Positions 1-8,570 of a stretch of 64,000 bases of DNA are shown in pieces (position 1 is the first letter of the stretch; every line of letters starts with the position of its first letter). The position numbers and the translations under genes are program-made. The DNA lies in contig NZ_CATNLY010000001.1 in the NCBI RefSeq assembly GCF_950100655.1, positions 806,001 to 870,000 of the forward strand. Reading direction: 5' to 3'. The notes beneath the pieces were generated by a model, which saw nothing but the letters and a program-made list of their open reading frames with translations, did not search any database and was not told the origin of the DNA. This stretch comes from Pleomorphomonas sp. T1.2MG-36. Its GTDB lineage: Bacteria; Pseudomonadota; Alphaproteobacteria; Rhizobiales; Pleomorphomonadaceae.

Positions 1-1231
1 CGACCTGGCGGTCGATGGCCGTCTTCCAGGCAAACGCAGCGCTCTTGCCGTCGCGGATCATCGTCCAGGCGGCATCGCGCAGATCGGGATCTTCGACGAA
101 GGACAGATGCGCGGTGAGGATTTCCGCCTGCTGCCCCTTGCTGGCGGCGATCTTGGCGCCGATGTCGGCCGCCGCCGTCTTCAGCGCGGCGCGCAGTTCC
201 TTGATTTCCTGTTCGACGTCGGCCCCGGCTTCGGAAACCTCGAAGTCCTCCGAGGTGATCCGCACCGACACGCCGGCAGCGAGCCCCGGCGAGGCCGTTG
301 TACCCTCAATGGTCTTGGCAACGCCCGGTCCCCAAAGCTCGGGTGCGTCGGCGGCGGCCGGCGCAACGGGCTCCGCCGCCGCGACGACTTCCGGCGTGGA
401 CGCGGGAGCGGTCGTGGCAGGCGCTTCCGGTCCGCCCAACAACGCCGCGATGCGGTTCGCAACCTCGGCGCCATCGGCTCCCCTGGCCTCGATGGTCAGC
501 TCGTCGTTGTGCTGGGCGCCGAGCAGCATCAGTCCGACGGGACTTGCCGCGCTGGCCTTGCGGTCGCCGAGACGGATGATCACCTCGGCGGTGCCGGACT
601 TGGCGGCCTCGGCGATGAGTCCGGCGGGGCGGGCGTGGATGCCGTGCGGATCGGCGATACGGACCTTCACGACGACCGCATCGCCATCCGATGCGCTCAC
701 CGGGGACGGTGCCGCTTCGCCCTGCGGAACGATGGTGGCAACCTCATCACCAGCGGCGATCTCCCGATCGACGCCGGAAACGGCCAGCGTGAATCGCTCG
801 CCGTTGGTCAGCACCACCGGAACCACCAGACTGCGGACCAGTTGCGAGATGACGTCCATGTCGAAGCTGATCAGGGGATCGCCGGTCTTGACCCGATCGC
901 CTTCGGCGACATGAGGCGTGAAGCCATCGCCCTTGAGCGCCACTGTATCGAGGCCGATGTGCATCAGAACCTCGGCGCCGTCGTCCGCCCTCAGCGTCAC
1001 CGCATGGTGGGCGCGGTGGAGCGAGGTGACCACGCCGGCGAACGGCGCGCGCAGCGTCGCGTCGGTCGGGTCGATGGCAAAGCCGTCGCCCAGAATCCTG
1101 CCGCTGAACACCGGGTCCGGAACGTCGGCGATGGAGCCGAGCCAGCCGCCGATCGGAGCTCTGAGGTAAAGCCTGTCCTTCGCGTCGAGCGGCTTGCCGC
1201 CGCCGGACGCGTCCTTTGAATGATCAACCAC
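1..1231 (-). CDS. PTS fusion protein EIIA(Glc-type)-HPr-enzyme I, partial (C-terminus beyond window)
   Basis: Multidomain phosphoryl carrier that would take phosphate from phosphoenolpyruvate (EI) through HPr to EIIA and on to a sugar permease elsewhere. Reading inward from a GTG at 1231 (CGGAG 8 nt upstream, in-frame stop just before), residues about 20-165 form a glucose-type EIIA with the active-site histidine in VLMHIGLDTVALKGDG (His91), residues about 185-265 an HPr with GIHARPAG (His199), then an Ala/Pro-rich linker and the N-terminal part of EI from about residue 300 (TTASPGLAAG). The EI phosphohistidine and PEP-binding barrel lie off the left edge. A Glc-type EIIA in this order resembles NagF-type proteins for N-acetylglucosamine rather than FruB; that substrate is inference. 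The LacI regulator lies 101 bp upstream on the same strand. Confidence 0.93.
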   Translation of the reverse strand, partial: MVDHSKDASGGGKPLDAKDRLYLRAPIGGWLGSIADVPDPVFSGRILGDGFAIDPTDATLRAPFAGVVTSLHRAHHAVTLRADDGAEVLMHIGLDTVALKGDGFTPHVAEGDRVKTGDPLISFDMDVISQLVRSLVVPVVLTNGERFTLAVSGVDREIAAGDEVATIVPQGEAAPSPVSASDGDAVVVKVRIADPHGIHARPAGLIAEAAKSGTAEVIIRLGDRKASAASPVGLMLLGAQHNDELTIEARGADGAEVANRIAALLGGPEAPATTAPASTPEVVAAAEPVAPAAADAPELWGPGVAKTIEGTTASPGLAAGVSVRITSEDFEVSEAGADVEQEIKELRAALKTAAADIGAKIAASKGQQAEILTAHLSFVEDPDLRDAAWTMIRDGKSAAFAWKTAIDRQV

Positions 1232-1332
1232 GTCAAGACTCCGTCAGATCTTGGGTTTCTCCGTGAGGCGACGATATCGCCCTGTCTCGTTCAACTCGTG
1301 CGCATGCCCTGCGGCTCCGGCCGCAAGGTCGA

Positions 1333-2352
1333 TCATCGTCGCGGCGGCGCCTGGGCGCTGTCGCGAAAGATCAGGTCGACCGGCCGGACTTCCGAAAGAG
1401 TGGCCGGATCGGCGCCGCCGATCAGCGCGGCGGCCAGCTCGGCAACTCGCGTTCCGGCGGCGCGGATCGACGAAAAGGTGGTGGTGAGCGGAGGATCGAA
1501 GGCCTCTGGCCGCACGGTCGCCAGACCGTCGTCATGGGCGATGACCGACACGTCGCGGCCGACCTTGAGACCGCAATCGCCGATGGCCCGGCAGCAGCCG
1601 GAGGCCAGGAACATCGAAGCGCACAGGAAGGCCGTGGGGGCCGCCGGCAGGCCCAGCAACGCTCGCGTTGCGCGATAGCCATGGTCTTCGGTGGCGGGAC
1701 CGGCAGCAAACAACCCCGCCGCCGGGTTGAGGCCGCGATGACCGAGAGCGGCATGCCAGCCGACCATGCGCTGCTCCGACGCCGACAGATCGGCCGGCCC
1801 GCTGACCAGCGCGATGATCCGGTGGCCGAGCCCGGCCAGAAGGTCGACGGCCCGGCGCACACCATCCTCATGGTCGATATCGAGATGGGGATAGACTAGC
1901 GAGCCGGCGGTGCGGCCACAGGTGACCGTTTGCAGGCCGAGGTGCGACAGCAGGCGAATGCGAAGGTCGTCGACCTTGAGGTTGGCGAGGATCATCACGT
2001 CGACCGCCTTGGCGCGGGCGAGACGGCGATAGCCCGCCTCCTCGCCGTCGAACGTGGCATTGACGTAGAGATCGCGGCCACAGCGCCCTGCCCCGTCGGC
2101 AAGGCCGGCCAGGAATTCGGCGAACACCGGATCGGCCATCTCCGAGGAAGCGCCCGGTAGAACCACCCCGAACGCTCCGGACTCTCCTGTGGCGAGACGC
2201 TTGGCGCTGACGTTGGGCGTGTAGTTGAAGCGCCGCGCCGCTTCGACGACGCGCAGGCGCGTCTCCTCGTTGACCTCGGAGAAGCCATTGAGAGCCCGGC
2301 TGACGGTCGTCTTCGACAGTCCTAGATGCTGAGCAAGCTCCCTGAGATTCAC
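1333..2352 (-). CDS. LacI-family transcriptional regulator
   Basis: DNA-binding repressor of about 339 residues. The reading frame is open much further upstream, but the helix-turn-helix begins only at NLRELAQHLGLSKTTVSRAL, so I place the start at the GTG at 2352, which has GGAGGA six bases upstream. After the hinge (NYTPNVSAKRLATGESG) comes the periplasmic-binding-like sensor domain (FGVVLPGASS, LVSGPADLSASEQRM, VIAHDDG). It lies directly upstream of the PTS fusion gene and points the same way, so it probably controls that sugar system. The effector is unknown. Two palindromes in its upstream region look like its own operators. Confidence 0.93.
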   Translation of the reverse strand: MNLRELAQHLGLSKTTVSRALNGFSEVNEETRLRVVEAARRFNYTPNVSAKRLATGESGAFGVVLPGASSEMADPVFAEFLAGLADGAGRCGRDLYVNATFDGEEAGYRRLARAKAVDVMILANLKVDDLRIRLLSHLGLQTVTCGRTAGSLVYPHLDIDHEDGVRRAVDLLAGLGHRIIALVSGPADLSASEQRMVGWHAALGHRGLNPAAGLFAAGPATEDHGYRATRALLGLPAAPTAFLCASMFLASGCCRAIGDCGLKVGRDVSVIAHDDGLATVRPEAFDPPLTTTFSSIRAAGTRVAELAAALIGGADPATLSEVRPVDLIFRDSAQAPPRR

Positions 2353-2398
2353 CGATGGTCCTCCGAACTGCGGTCGGATGAGGCTCCGCCGATAAGCC

Positions 2399-2412
2399 TC
2401 GAACCGGTTTGA
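2399..2412. promoter_or_regulatory. Putative LacI operator, proximal
   Basis: TCGAACCGGTTTGA is a near-perfect palindrome around a central CCGG, the usual architecture of LacI-family operators, 47 bases upstream of the regulator start. It shares the core GAACCGGTTT with the second site about 109 bp away. Assignment to this regulator is by proximity. Confidence 0.6.
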
Positions 2413-2506
2413 ATCCCGGTCCTGCAACCGATCAGCCGATTTTTCAACGAAACGGCCGCTCATGTCACCGATCATGCAGATTAATTCGAAGGAAGAAATA
2501 AAGAAA

Positions 2507-2522
2507 TCCGAACCGGTTTGGA
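2507..2522. promoter_or_regulatory. Putative LacI operator, distal
   Basis: TCCGAACCGGTTTGGA is a 16-bp palindrome with one mismatched pair, sharing GAACCGGTTT with the site at 2399. The centre-to-centre distance of 109 bp is close to a whole number of helical turns, which would suit repression by looping. Confidence 0.6.
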
Positions 2523-2959
2523 AGATACGTAGTAACCCGGCTGTCACGCTTGACGAACCATGACGAGTGGCCCGACGCTTCGGCGGCCTGTGTTGAGGAC
2601 CGTCCGGCGTGAAGGGTGGTTGCGCAGGGCACCACCTGATACCGATTCCGTCGGGTTTTGAGCTTTCGGGCGGAACCTGACGGAAGTGGAAGCGCCCAGC
2701 CGGGCGCCGGCCAATCAGGCCGAAACCCGCTTGAGCAGGATGAGTCCAGATCAAGCGGAACGAGTATGAAAAGGCGAGATCGAGCTTCGGAACGAACAAT
2801 GCCGGGCGATCAAGGCCTGATCTGGCACCTGTCGCGATGGCGACGAGCCGGCCGATATCCACACCCCGAGGGAAAGCACCCAGTCGCACGAACGATGGCC
2901 GGGCTTGATCCAAGCCATCGGCATCGGAAACCATCGTTTGCGATCTTAGGGGGAATGGA
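2523..2959. other. Intergenic region without a recognised gene
   Basis: Sequence between the distal operator and tRNA-Pro. It has open frames but none with a convincing ribosome site or protein-like composition. GC is close to the genome average. I see no conserved motif. Confidence 0.5.
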
Positions 2960-3037
2960 TGGTCGGGCAGAGAGGATTTGAACCTCCGACCCCGTGTCCC
3001 CCAGACACGTGCGCTAACCAGGCTGCGCTACTGCCCG
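2960..3037 (-). tRNA. tRNA-Pro (anticodon GGG)
   Basis: Reading the minus strand gives acceptor CGGGCAG pairing with CTGCCCG, a discriminator A and an encoded CCA. The D arm is GCGCAGCCTGGTTAGCGC, the anticodon stem CGTGT/ACACG encloses CTGGGGG (anticodon GGG), and the T arm has GGTTCAAATCC. The C1:G72 start is the proline identity element. It lies downstream of the merR gene, an arrangement I recall from other Hyphomicrobiales. Confidence 0.97.
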
Positions 3038-3139
3038 TCCCATCAATCGTCCGGCGTCGACCGTCGGACGGGAGGGATGTAGCCGGTTCGCCCCGGCGGG
3101 ACAAGTGCTAATTTCACCCCGTCCCCACCGGACGGCTCG

Positions 3140-3787
3140 TCAGCGCGTCTGATCCAGCAGGCGCTTGCACTCCAGCAGCTCGAACAGCGTCGACTGCAGG
3201 CGGCGGATGTCCTCTCGCGACAGCCCGCCAGAGCCGGACGATGCCGCATGCTCCGGCGTGGCGCGGAAGCGTTCCATGAAGCGAAAGCCGCCGCGGTTGG
3301 TGTTCTCCGGCAGAATGCCGGCCGGCAGCGGCTCTTCCTCCGCCTCGGCAGCGCGGACCAGGGGCGGTTCCACCCGAGGCTCGGAGCGTTGCGCGGGACG
3401 CTGTTGGGGGGCGGGCTCCATCTCCGGCTCGTCCGCTTCGAAAGCGGCCTCATCCATCGAAGAATCGCCCTCATCCGAAACGTCGTCGCTCGGAGCCACG
3501 GGAATCGGTTCGCCAGGGTGGCGCCAGACTTCCATGACGAAGCGGGCGCCCTGCTCTTTCAGGATGCGCTGAACGCCCTTGATCGTGTAGCCTTCGCCAT
3601 AGAGCAGATACTGGATGCCACGGAGAAGCTCGACATCATCGGGGCGATAGTAGCGACGCCCGCCGCCACGCTTCATCGGCCGGATCTGGCTGAACTTGGT
3701 TTCCCAGAATCGCAAAACGTGCTGCGGAAGATCGAGCTCCTCCGCAACCTCGCTGATTGTCCTGAACGCGTCCGTTGCCTTTTCCAC
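3140..3787 (-). CDS. MerR-family transcriptional regulator
   Basis: Protein of about 215 residues. The N-terminal winged helix is clear ([20 protein letters not shown], then [15 protein letters not shown] and [18 protein letters not shown]) and is followed by an acidic, Pro/Glu-rich linker and a short C-terminal helix ([16 protein letters not shown]). It lacks the metal-binding cysteines of MerR or CueR, so it is the uncharacterised type usually next to ihfA in Hyphomicrobiales. The GTG at 3787 ([11 protein letters not shown]) matches the family N-terminus better than an in-frame TTG at 3838; no strong ribosome site precedes either. Transcribed after fabH-ihfA. Confidence 0.9.
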   Translation of the reverse strand: MEKATDAFRTISEVAEELDLPQHVLRFWETKFSQIRPMKRGGGRRYYRPDDVELLRGIQYLLYGEGYTIKGVQRILKEQGARFVMEVWRHPGEPIPVAPSDDVSDEGDSSMDEAAFEADEPEMEPAPQQRPAQRSEPRVEPPLVRAAEAEEEPLPAGILPENTNRGGFRFMERFRATPEHAASSGSGGLSREDIRRLQSTLFELLECKRLLDQTR

Positions 3788-3941
3788 GCCGCCGCCCGAC
3801 CTGATGCCGTACTCGGTCCCAAAAGACCGGATTCGCAAAGCGCCCTAATATAGAAGCGACAGGCGAAAGAAGCCAAGCCCGATATCGCATCAACACGAAG
3901 ATCGGCAGCTAGCAATCTGTATTTCAATGAAATTTCGAAAT

Positions 3942-3960
3942 GGCCGGCCACACGCCGGCC
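3942..3960 (-). terminator. Hairpin after ihfA
   Basis: GGCCGGC and GCCGGCC form a perfect 7-bp GC stem with a 5-nt loop, five bases past the ihfA stop. On the minus strand it is followed by ATTTCG rather than a full U tract, so termination may be partial. Confidence 0.55.
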
Positions 3961-3965
3961 CTTGT

Positions 3966-4286
3966 TCAATCGTCGCCGTCAACGGCCGAAGCGTCACCGC
4001 CGTTGATTTCCGTCTTCAGCACGTTGCTGGGCTTGAACACCAGCACGCGCCGGGGAAGAATCGGAACTTCCTCACCCGTTTTCGGGTTTCGACCGATGCG
4101 TTCCGTCTTAGAACGGACAGAAAACGTACCGAAGGAAGAGAGCTTCACGGTCTCGCCCGTTACCAGACAGTCGGCGATCTCGCGCAGAACCGATTCGACG
4201 AGTTCGGCCGATTCGCTCCTCGACAAACCAACCTTCTGGTACACGGCCTCGCAAAGATCGGCGCGGGTTACGGTTTTGCCCCCCAT
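3966..4286 (-). CDS. ihfA: Integration host factor subunit alpha
   Basis: DNA-bending nucleoid protein of 106 residues that pairs with IHF-beta. It has the HU/IHF fold: the N-terminal helices [18 protein letters not shown], then the beta core [21 protein letters not shown] with the beta-arm motif [16 protein letters not shown], where the conserved proline intercalates into DNA. The alpha-type C-terminus ends in an acidic tail (DASAVDGDD) typical of rhizobial versions. The start is the ATG at 4286 with GGGAG upstream. It lies between fabH and merR, the usual alphaproteobacterial order. Confidence 0.96.
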   Translation of the reverse strand: MGGKTVTRADLCEAVYQKVGLSRSESAELVESVLREIADCLVTGETVKLSSFGTFSVRSKTERIGRNPKTGEEVPILPRRVLVFKPSNVLKTEINGGDASAVDGDD

Positions 4287-4436
4287 GGATCGCAAGCTCC
4301 CGTTGTTCCAGTCGACCGTGGATCTGGCCGACGGTCGAGATCCAAAGACATAGCGCACGAACGTAGTGCCAGATACGGATACGGTCAATCCATTTTTCGC
4401 GCAAGTCTTTCCAAACAAACAAAAAACCGTGGCATG

Positions 4437-5408
4437 CTACCAACGGAGGATAACTGCTCCCCAGGTAAGGCCGCCGCCGACCGCCTCGAACAGCACAACG
4501 TCGCCGCACTTGACCTTGTCCGCGCGCACAGCGAAATCCAACGCGAGCGGAATGGTCGCCGCCGAGGTGTTGGCATGGCCCTCGACGGTGATGATCGTCT
4601 TATCCAAGGGGATGCCGAGCTTCTTCGCCGAGCCCTCGATGATGCGACGATTGGCCTGATGGGGAATGAACCAGTCTATGCTGGCGCCATCGAATCCAGT
4701 CGCCTCGAACACGGACTTGATGACGTCGCCAACTCCGCCGACGGCAAACTTGAACACTTCCTGGCCATGCATGCGCACATGGCCGGGAGCGCCGGTCATC
4801 GACGGCCCGCCATCGGTGCAGAGCTTGTCGACATGCCGGCCATCGGCCCGCAGACTGGCGGCGAGCAGGCCGCGATCGGCCGACGTCCCCTCACCCTCCT
4901 CGGTACCCAGCACCACCGCGCCGGCCCCATCGCCGAACAGCACGCAGGTCGTGCGGTCGTTCCAGTCGAGAATGCGCGAGAAGGTGTCGGCACCGATCAC
5001 CAGTGCCTTGCGGGCAAGACCGGTGCGCAGCAGACTGTCGGCAACGGTGAGCGCGTAGACGAAACCGGAACACACGGCTTGCAGATCGAAGGCAAAGCCA
5101 TGGGTGACGCCGAGCTTGCGCTGGACCTCGACAGCCGACGACGGAAAGGTGCGGTCGGGCGTCGCCGTCGCCAGCAGCACCAGATCGATCTCGTCGACGT
5201 TGACGCCGGCAGCCGCCAGCGCCCTGGCGGCGGCGGCGGTCGCCAGATCGGAGGTCATCTCGCCATCGGCGGCAACGTGGCGCTCGCGAATACCGGTGCG
5301 CTGAACGATCCACTCGTCCGACGTGTCGACCAGCTTGGCAAGGTCCTCGTTGGTCAGAATCCTGTCGGGCAGGTAGCTTCCCGTGCCTAGAATGACGCTG
5401 CGGATCAC
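4437..5408 (-). CDS. fabH: Beta-ketoacyl-ACP synthase III
   Basis: Starts fatty-acid chains by condensing acetyl-CoA with malonyl-ACP in the cytoplasm. The 323-residue length is normal. The catalytic triad is complete: Cys113 in QAVCSGF, His250 in [10 protein letters not shown] and Asn280 in [11 protein letters not shown]. The N-terminus [12 protein letters not shown] and the C-terminal GGGLTWGAV also match. It starts with GTG only two bases after the plsX stop, and the ribosome site AAGGAAG is inside the end of plsX, so the two genes are translationally coupled. Confidence 0.98.
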   Translation of the reverse strand: MIRSVILGTGSYLPDRILTNEDLAKLVDTSDEWIVQRTGIRERHVAADGEMTSDLATAAAARALAAAGVNVDEIDLVLLATATPDRTFPSSAVEVQRKLGVTHGFAFDLQAVCSGFVYALTVADSLLRTGLARKALVIGADTFSRILDWNDRTTCVLFGDGAGAVVLGTEEGEGTSADRGLLAASLRADGRHVDKLCTDGGPSMTGAPGHVRMHGQEVFKFAVGGVGDVIKSVFEATGFDGASIDWFIPHQANRRIIEGSAKKLGIPLDKTIITVEGHANTSAATIPLALDFAVRADKVKCGDVVLFEAVGGGLTWGAVILRW

Positions 5409-5410
5409 GC

Positions 5411-6475
5411 TCAGCTTCCTTTCTCGCCGGCGGCAAGGCTGATCGCCGCCTGCTCCCGGTAATAGTGTGCAAGGTCGGTCTCGATCTTGCTCATCAGGCC
5501 GTTGCGGGCCATGTCGTAGCCAAGATCGAGCGCGGCCGCGAAGCCGAAGGCGTCGGTGCCGCCATGGCTCTTGATGACGATGCCGTTCAGCCCGAGGAAG
5601 ACGCCGCCGTTATACTTGCGGGGGTCCATCTTCTCCCTGAGCCCCTGGAACGCGCCGCGCGCCAGCAAATAGCCGATGCGGGTCAGCCAGGTGCGGCCAA
5701 GCGCCGTGCGCAGGTAGCTCATGAGCTGCTTGGCGGTGCCTTCGGCCGTCTTGAGCGCGATGTTGCCGGCGAAGCCCTCCGTCACGATGACGTCCACCCG
5801 GCCGCGGCCGATGTCGTCTCCCTCGACGAATCCCATGTACTGAAGGTTGGCGAGAGCCGTTTCCTTGAGAATCTGGCCGGCCGCCCTCACCTCCTCGTTG
5901 CCCTTGACGTCCTCGACGCCGACATTGAGCAGGCCCACCGAGGCAATCTCGGTGTGAAACAGCGCACGGGCCATAGCCGCACCCATCACGGCGAAACCGA
6001 TCAGCTGTTGCGCATCGGCACCGATCGACGCGCCAACGTCGAGCACGATCGATTCCGATTTCAGGTTCGGCCAAAGCGCCGCGAGCGCCGGCCGCTCGAT
6101 GTTGGCCATCGTCCGGAGGCAAAACTTCGACATGGCCATCAGTGCGCCGGTATTGCCGGCGGAGACGGCGAAATGCGCTTCGCCCTTCTTCACCGCCTCG
6201 ATCGCCCGCCACATGGAAGACTTCCACCGACCGTGACGCAAGGCGCTGGACGGCTTTTCGTCCATGGCCACCGTGACTTCGCAGTGGTGAAAGCGAGAGG
6301 CGGCCTTGACCCTCGGATACTGCTCCAGAACCGGCAGGACCACGGCCTCGTCGCCAAACAGCTCGTATCGGAGATCCGGACGCCGCGTCAGCTCGAGGTC
6401 AGCGCCGGCGAGCGTCACCGACGGCCCGAAGTCGCCGCCCATGACGTCGATGGATATGATTAGGGGTTCGGCCAT
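5411..6475 (-). CDS. plsX: Phosphate acyltransferase PlsX
   Basis: Makes acyl-phosphate from acyl-ACP for phospholipid synthesis by PlsY; peripheral cytoplasmic enzyme of 354 residues. Diagnostic motifs are [17 protein letters not shown] at the N-terminus, [10 protein letters not shown], and [15 protein letters not shown] with TEGFAGN before it. The ATG at 6475 ([10 protein letters not shown]) fits the family; the frame extends 18 codons upstream but without homology. Second of the DUF177-plsX-fabH-ihfA series. Confidence 0.97.
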   Translation of the reverse strand: MAEPLIISIDVMGGDFGPSVTLAGADLELTRRPDLRYELFGDEAVVLPVLEQYPRVKAASRFHHCEVTVAMDEKPSSALRHGRWKSSMWRAIEAVKKGEAHFAVSAGNTGALMAMSKFCLRTMANIERPALAALWPNLKSESIVLDVGASIGADAQQLIGFAVMGAAMARALFHTEIASVGLLNVGVEDVKGNEEVRAAGQILKETALANLQYMGFVEGDDIGRGRVDVIVTEGFAGNIALKTAEGTAKQLMSYLRTALGRTWLTRIGYLLARGAFQGLREKMDPRKYNGGVFLGLNGIVIKSHGGTDAFGFAAALDLGYDMARNGLMSKIETDLAHYYREQAAISLAAGEKGS

Positions 6476-6593
6476 AAATCCTCGGAAGCGCGGCAACCGC
6501 CGAAATTGATCGGGCGGGAAGATAAACATTCCCCCCCAGGAAACAACACCAAAATACGTGCCGGCCGCCGCCCGGGCGGCGCGGCTGCGGTTG

Positions 6594-7136
6594 TCACGGG
6601 CGCTTGTCCTTCAGCGAGGCGAGACCGGCGAACGGCGACTCGACCTCGTCTTCGCTGCCATCATCCTCGATGAATGGCGTGAACTCGACACCCGGCTTGC
6701 GCGGATACGGGTCCAGACCGACCGCGATGAATTCGATGGTCAACACGCCGAGATCGACCGTGGAGCCAAGAATAGGTTCCGGCGGGTCCTCGGCATCGAC
6801 GTCGACTTCGATCTCCTCGTTGACCGGCTCGATCTCGCTTTCCGGCAGGTAACGCAGATCGACGGTCTCGCGGATGCTCTCGGGCACCGGGTCGAGGGTG
6901 ACGACGCAGGCCTGTTCCACCTCCGCCCGCACCTCGCCCACCACCTTGAAGCCGGTCTTGCGAAACGGCGATATGGTGTATTCAGCCGACGCGCTCGCCA
7001 CCTTCACAATGCCCAGCGCATCGGCGATGGCCTCGCACTCTGACGGACTGGCCTCAAAAGCCACGGGCGTGCCGCGCGGCTGCACTCCGCTCCATGCGAA
7101 GACGCGGGAAAAGGGGATGTCGGCTTTTGCAGTCAT
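6594..7136 (-). CDS. DUF177 (YceD-family) protein
   Basis: Acidic protein of 180 residues of the YceD/DUF177 family, which is linked to 23S rRNA accumulation and in many bacteria sits before rpmF-plsX. The family hallmark is the central segment [20 protein letters not shown] followed by an acidic stretch and [23 protein letters not shown]. Here rpmF is absent and plsX follows directly, as I recall for Alphaproteobacteria. The start codon overlaps the stop of the preceding bc1 chaperone gene by four bases (ATGA). Confidence 0.9.
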   Translation of the reverse strand: MTAKADIPFSRVFAWSGVQPRGTPVAFEASPSECEAIADALGIVKVASASAEYTISPFRKTGFKVVGEVRAEVEQACVVTLDPVPESIRETVDLRYLPESEIEPVNEEIEVDVDAEDPPEPILGSTVDLGVLTIEFIAVGLDPYPRKPGVEFTPFIEDDGSEDEVESPFAGLASLKDKRP

Positions 7137-7705
7137 GATGGCTTGATATCCGAGAGTGCCGGTTCATCGGCGGAGATGGATGATCGCAGCGAGGAAGGCA
7201 AGCCCGCCGAGGCAAGTTCATCCACCGGTGTGTCGGCAAGGCCTCGCGCGAATCCGCGCACATGGGCGGCGAGACGGGCGATATGCGACGGGTCGGTCGC
7301 CGCGCTTCCATAGACGTTGCGGACGAGCGCCTCGGCAAGTGCTTCCGGCCGTTCGGAGGCAAGCGCCGCCGCCGTCGCTTCCGCGCGACCGTAGAAGGCG
7401 CCGACCACCTTCTTGAGCCGACGCTTGAGACCGCTGTCATCATAACCGATCTCGCGCATCGACCGTTCCATGTCGTCGATGAAGAGCTCGCTGAGCCGGC
7501 GCGCCGTCTCTCTCCCGGCGGCCTCGAGGGACAGGCGATGAACGGCAAGGCCGACATGCAGCATCAGCATCTCGAGCCGCCCTTCGGTGCTGTCGGCAAC
7601 CCCGAGCTCGGCGTAGAACACTTGGCGACGCGAGGCTTGCACCAAGGCCTCGTATAGCGACGCAACGCCAGATGATCTCTTCCGCCGAATGAGGCCGAAC
7701 ACCAT
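7133..7705 (-). CDS. Ubiquinol-cytochrome c chaperone family protein (Cbp3-like)
   Basis: Homologue of the mitochondrial Cbp3 assembly factor for cytochrome b of the bc1 complex. The conserved core is visible: ASRRQVFYAELGVADSTEGR, then LMLHVGLAVHRLSLEG-like helices, LFIDDMERSMREIGYDD, and KKVVGAFYGRA. I chose the ATG at 7705 (MVFGLIRRKR) because the 39 upstream codons are not protein-like. About 190 residues, soluble, alpha-helical. Its end overlaps the DUF177 start; divergent from bamE. Confidence 0.93.
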   Translation of the reverse strand: MVFGLIRRKRSSGVASLYEALVQASRRQVFYAELGVADSTEGRLEMLMLHVGLAVHRLSLEAAGRETARRLSELFIDDMERSMREIGYDDSGLKRRLKKVVGAFYGRAEATAAALASERPEALAEALVRNVYGSAATDPSHIARLAAHVRGFARGLADTPVDELASAGLPSSLRSSISADEPALSDIKPS

Positions 7706-8072
7706 AGTTTTGCCGTTTCCTTCTCCGAAGACCGATTCCAACCCGGTGATCGATAGGAAACCGCGCCGGGCGCACGAATTGACGTTGCCTCGTGACCTAG
7801 CGCAAGGTAACCAAGTTGCCAAGCGTGGAGTCAGGACAATACTCGAAGCCGCCTTGTGCGGCTTCCGGCGCCAAGCAGTGCCGCGCGGAGCGCGTAGTTC
7901 GAGGCACAGCCCCGAATTGCGTCAAGCGGAGCGAAAGCCGAGGGCCGCAGGCCCGTCGGCGACTGAGGCAGGAATCAAAGCGGATGGATCGCTTTCAGCC
8001 GACCATCCGGGGTGTGGTTATGAGTGCCGGGAGGCTCATGTGAAGTTCAGCCGGAGTGAACGCCCGTCGGGC
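7706..8072. other. Divergent intergenic region with three inverted repeats
   Basis: Separates the bc1 chaperone gene from bamE. It holds three tandem hairpins: GAAGCCGC/GCGGCTTC (7845-7865), GCCGAGGGCC pairing with GGCCC-TCGGC (7937-7960) and CGGATGG/CCATCCG (7981-8009). None has a U tract on the plus strand. They could be the structured leader of bamE or an untranslated RNA. See findings. Confidence 0.45.
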
Positions 8073-8516
8073 ATGATGTTTGGTCTGAAGGGCGCCGCTA
8101 TCGCCCTGCTGACGGCCGTCTCGGTGTCGGCGTGCGGCACGCCGCCAATCCAGCATGGCTATGTGCTTTCCGAAGAGGCGCTGACCCAGGTACCGGTCGG
8201 CTCTTCGCGCGAGCAGGTGCTTCTGGTTCTCGGCTCGCCCTCGACCACCTCGGCGGTGGCCGGCGACACCTTCTACTACATTTCCCAGACCATCGATGAA
8301 AACCCGCTCATGGGGCGTTCGATCACCGACCAGCGGGTGCTCGCCATCTATTTCGACGAGAAGGGTCTGGTCAAGCAGATCGCCAATTACGGCCTGAAGG
8401 ACGGCAAGGTGTTCGACTTCATCGAACGCAAGACGCGCACCGGCGGCGCCGACCTCAACCTCATCAGCCAGATCTTCAAGGGTGTCGGCCGCGTCAATCC
8501 GCTCGGCGGCCTCTAG
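8073..8516 (+). CDS. bamE: Outer membrane assembly lipoprotein BamE (SmpA/OmlA family)
   Basis: Small lipoprotein of the outer-membrane beta-barrel assembly complex, about 147 residues. The N-terminus is a lipoprotein signal: hydrophobic GLKGAAIALLTAVS, then lipobox VSAC with the lipidated cysteine. The SmpA/OmlA fold follows: VPVGSSREQVLLVLGSPSTTS, then TFYYISQ and VLAIYFDEKGLVKQIANYGL. I chose the first of two adjacent ATGs at 8073; a GTG at 8041 is also in frame and would give a long positively charged leader. Divergent from the bc1 chaperone gene, the usual rhizobial order. Confidence 0.92.
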   Translation: MMFGLKGAAIALLTAVSVSACGTPPIQHGYVLSEEALTQVPVGSSREQVLLVLGSPSTTSAVAGDTFYYISQTIDENPLMGRSITDQRVLAIYFDEKGLVKQIANYGLKDGKVFDFIERKTRTGGADLNLISQIFKGVGRVNPLGGL

Positions 8517-8543
8517 GCAGAGCCGACCAAGGCTCGCGATTTC

Positions 8544-8567
8544 AGGGCGCGGCACCAGCCGCGCCCT
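8544..8567. terminator. Bidirectional terminator between bamE and rarD
   Basis: AGGGCGCGG and CCGCGCCCT form a 9-bp stem with a 6-nt loop, followed on the plus strand by TTTTTC, between two converging genes. Confidence 0.85.
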
Positions 8568-8570
8568 TTT

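Noticed and set aside
2658..2981. 107-codon plus-strand frame next to tRNA-Pro
   Set aside because: It runs into the tRNA gene and has no ribosome site or homology.
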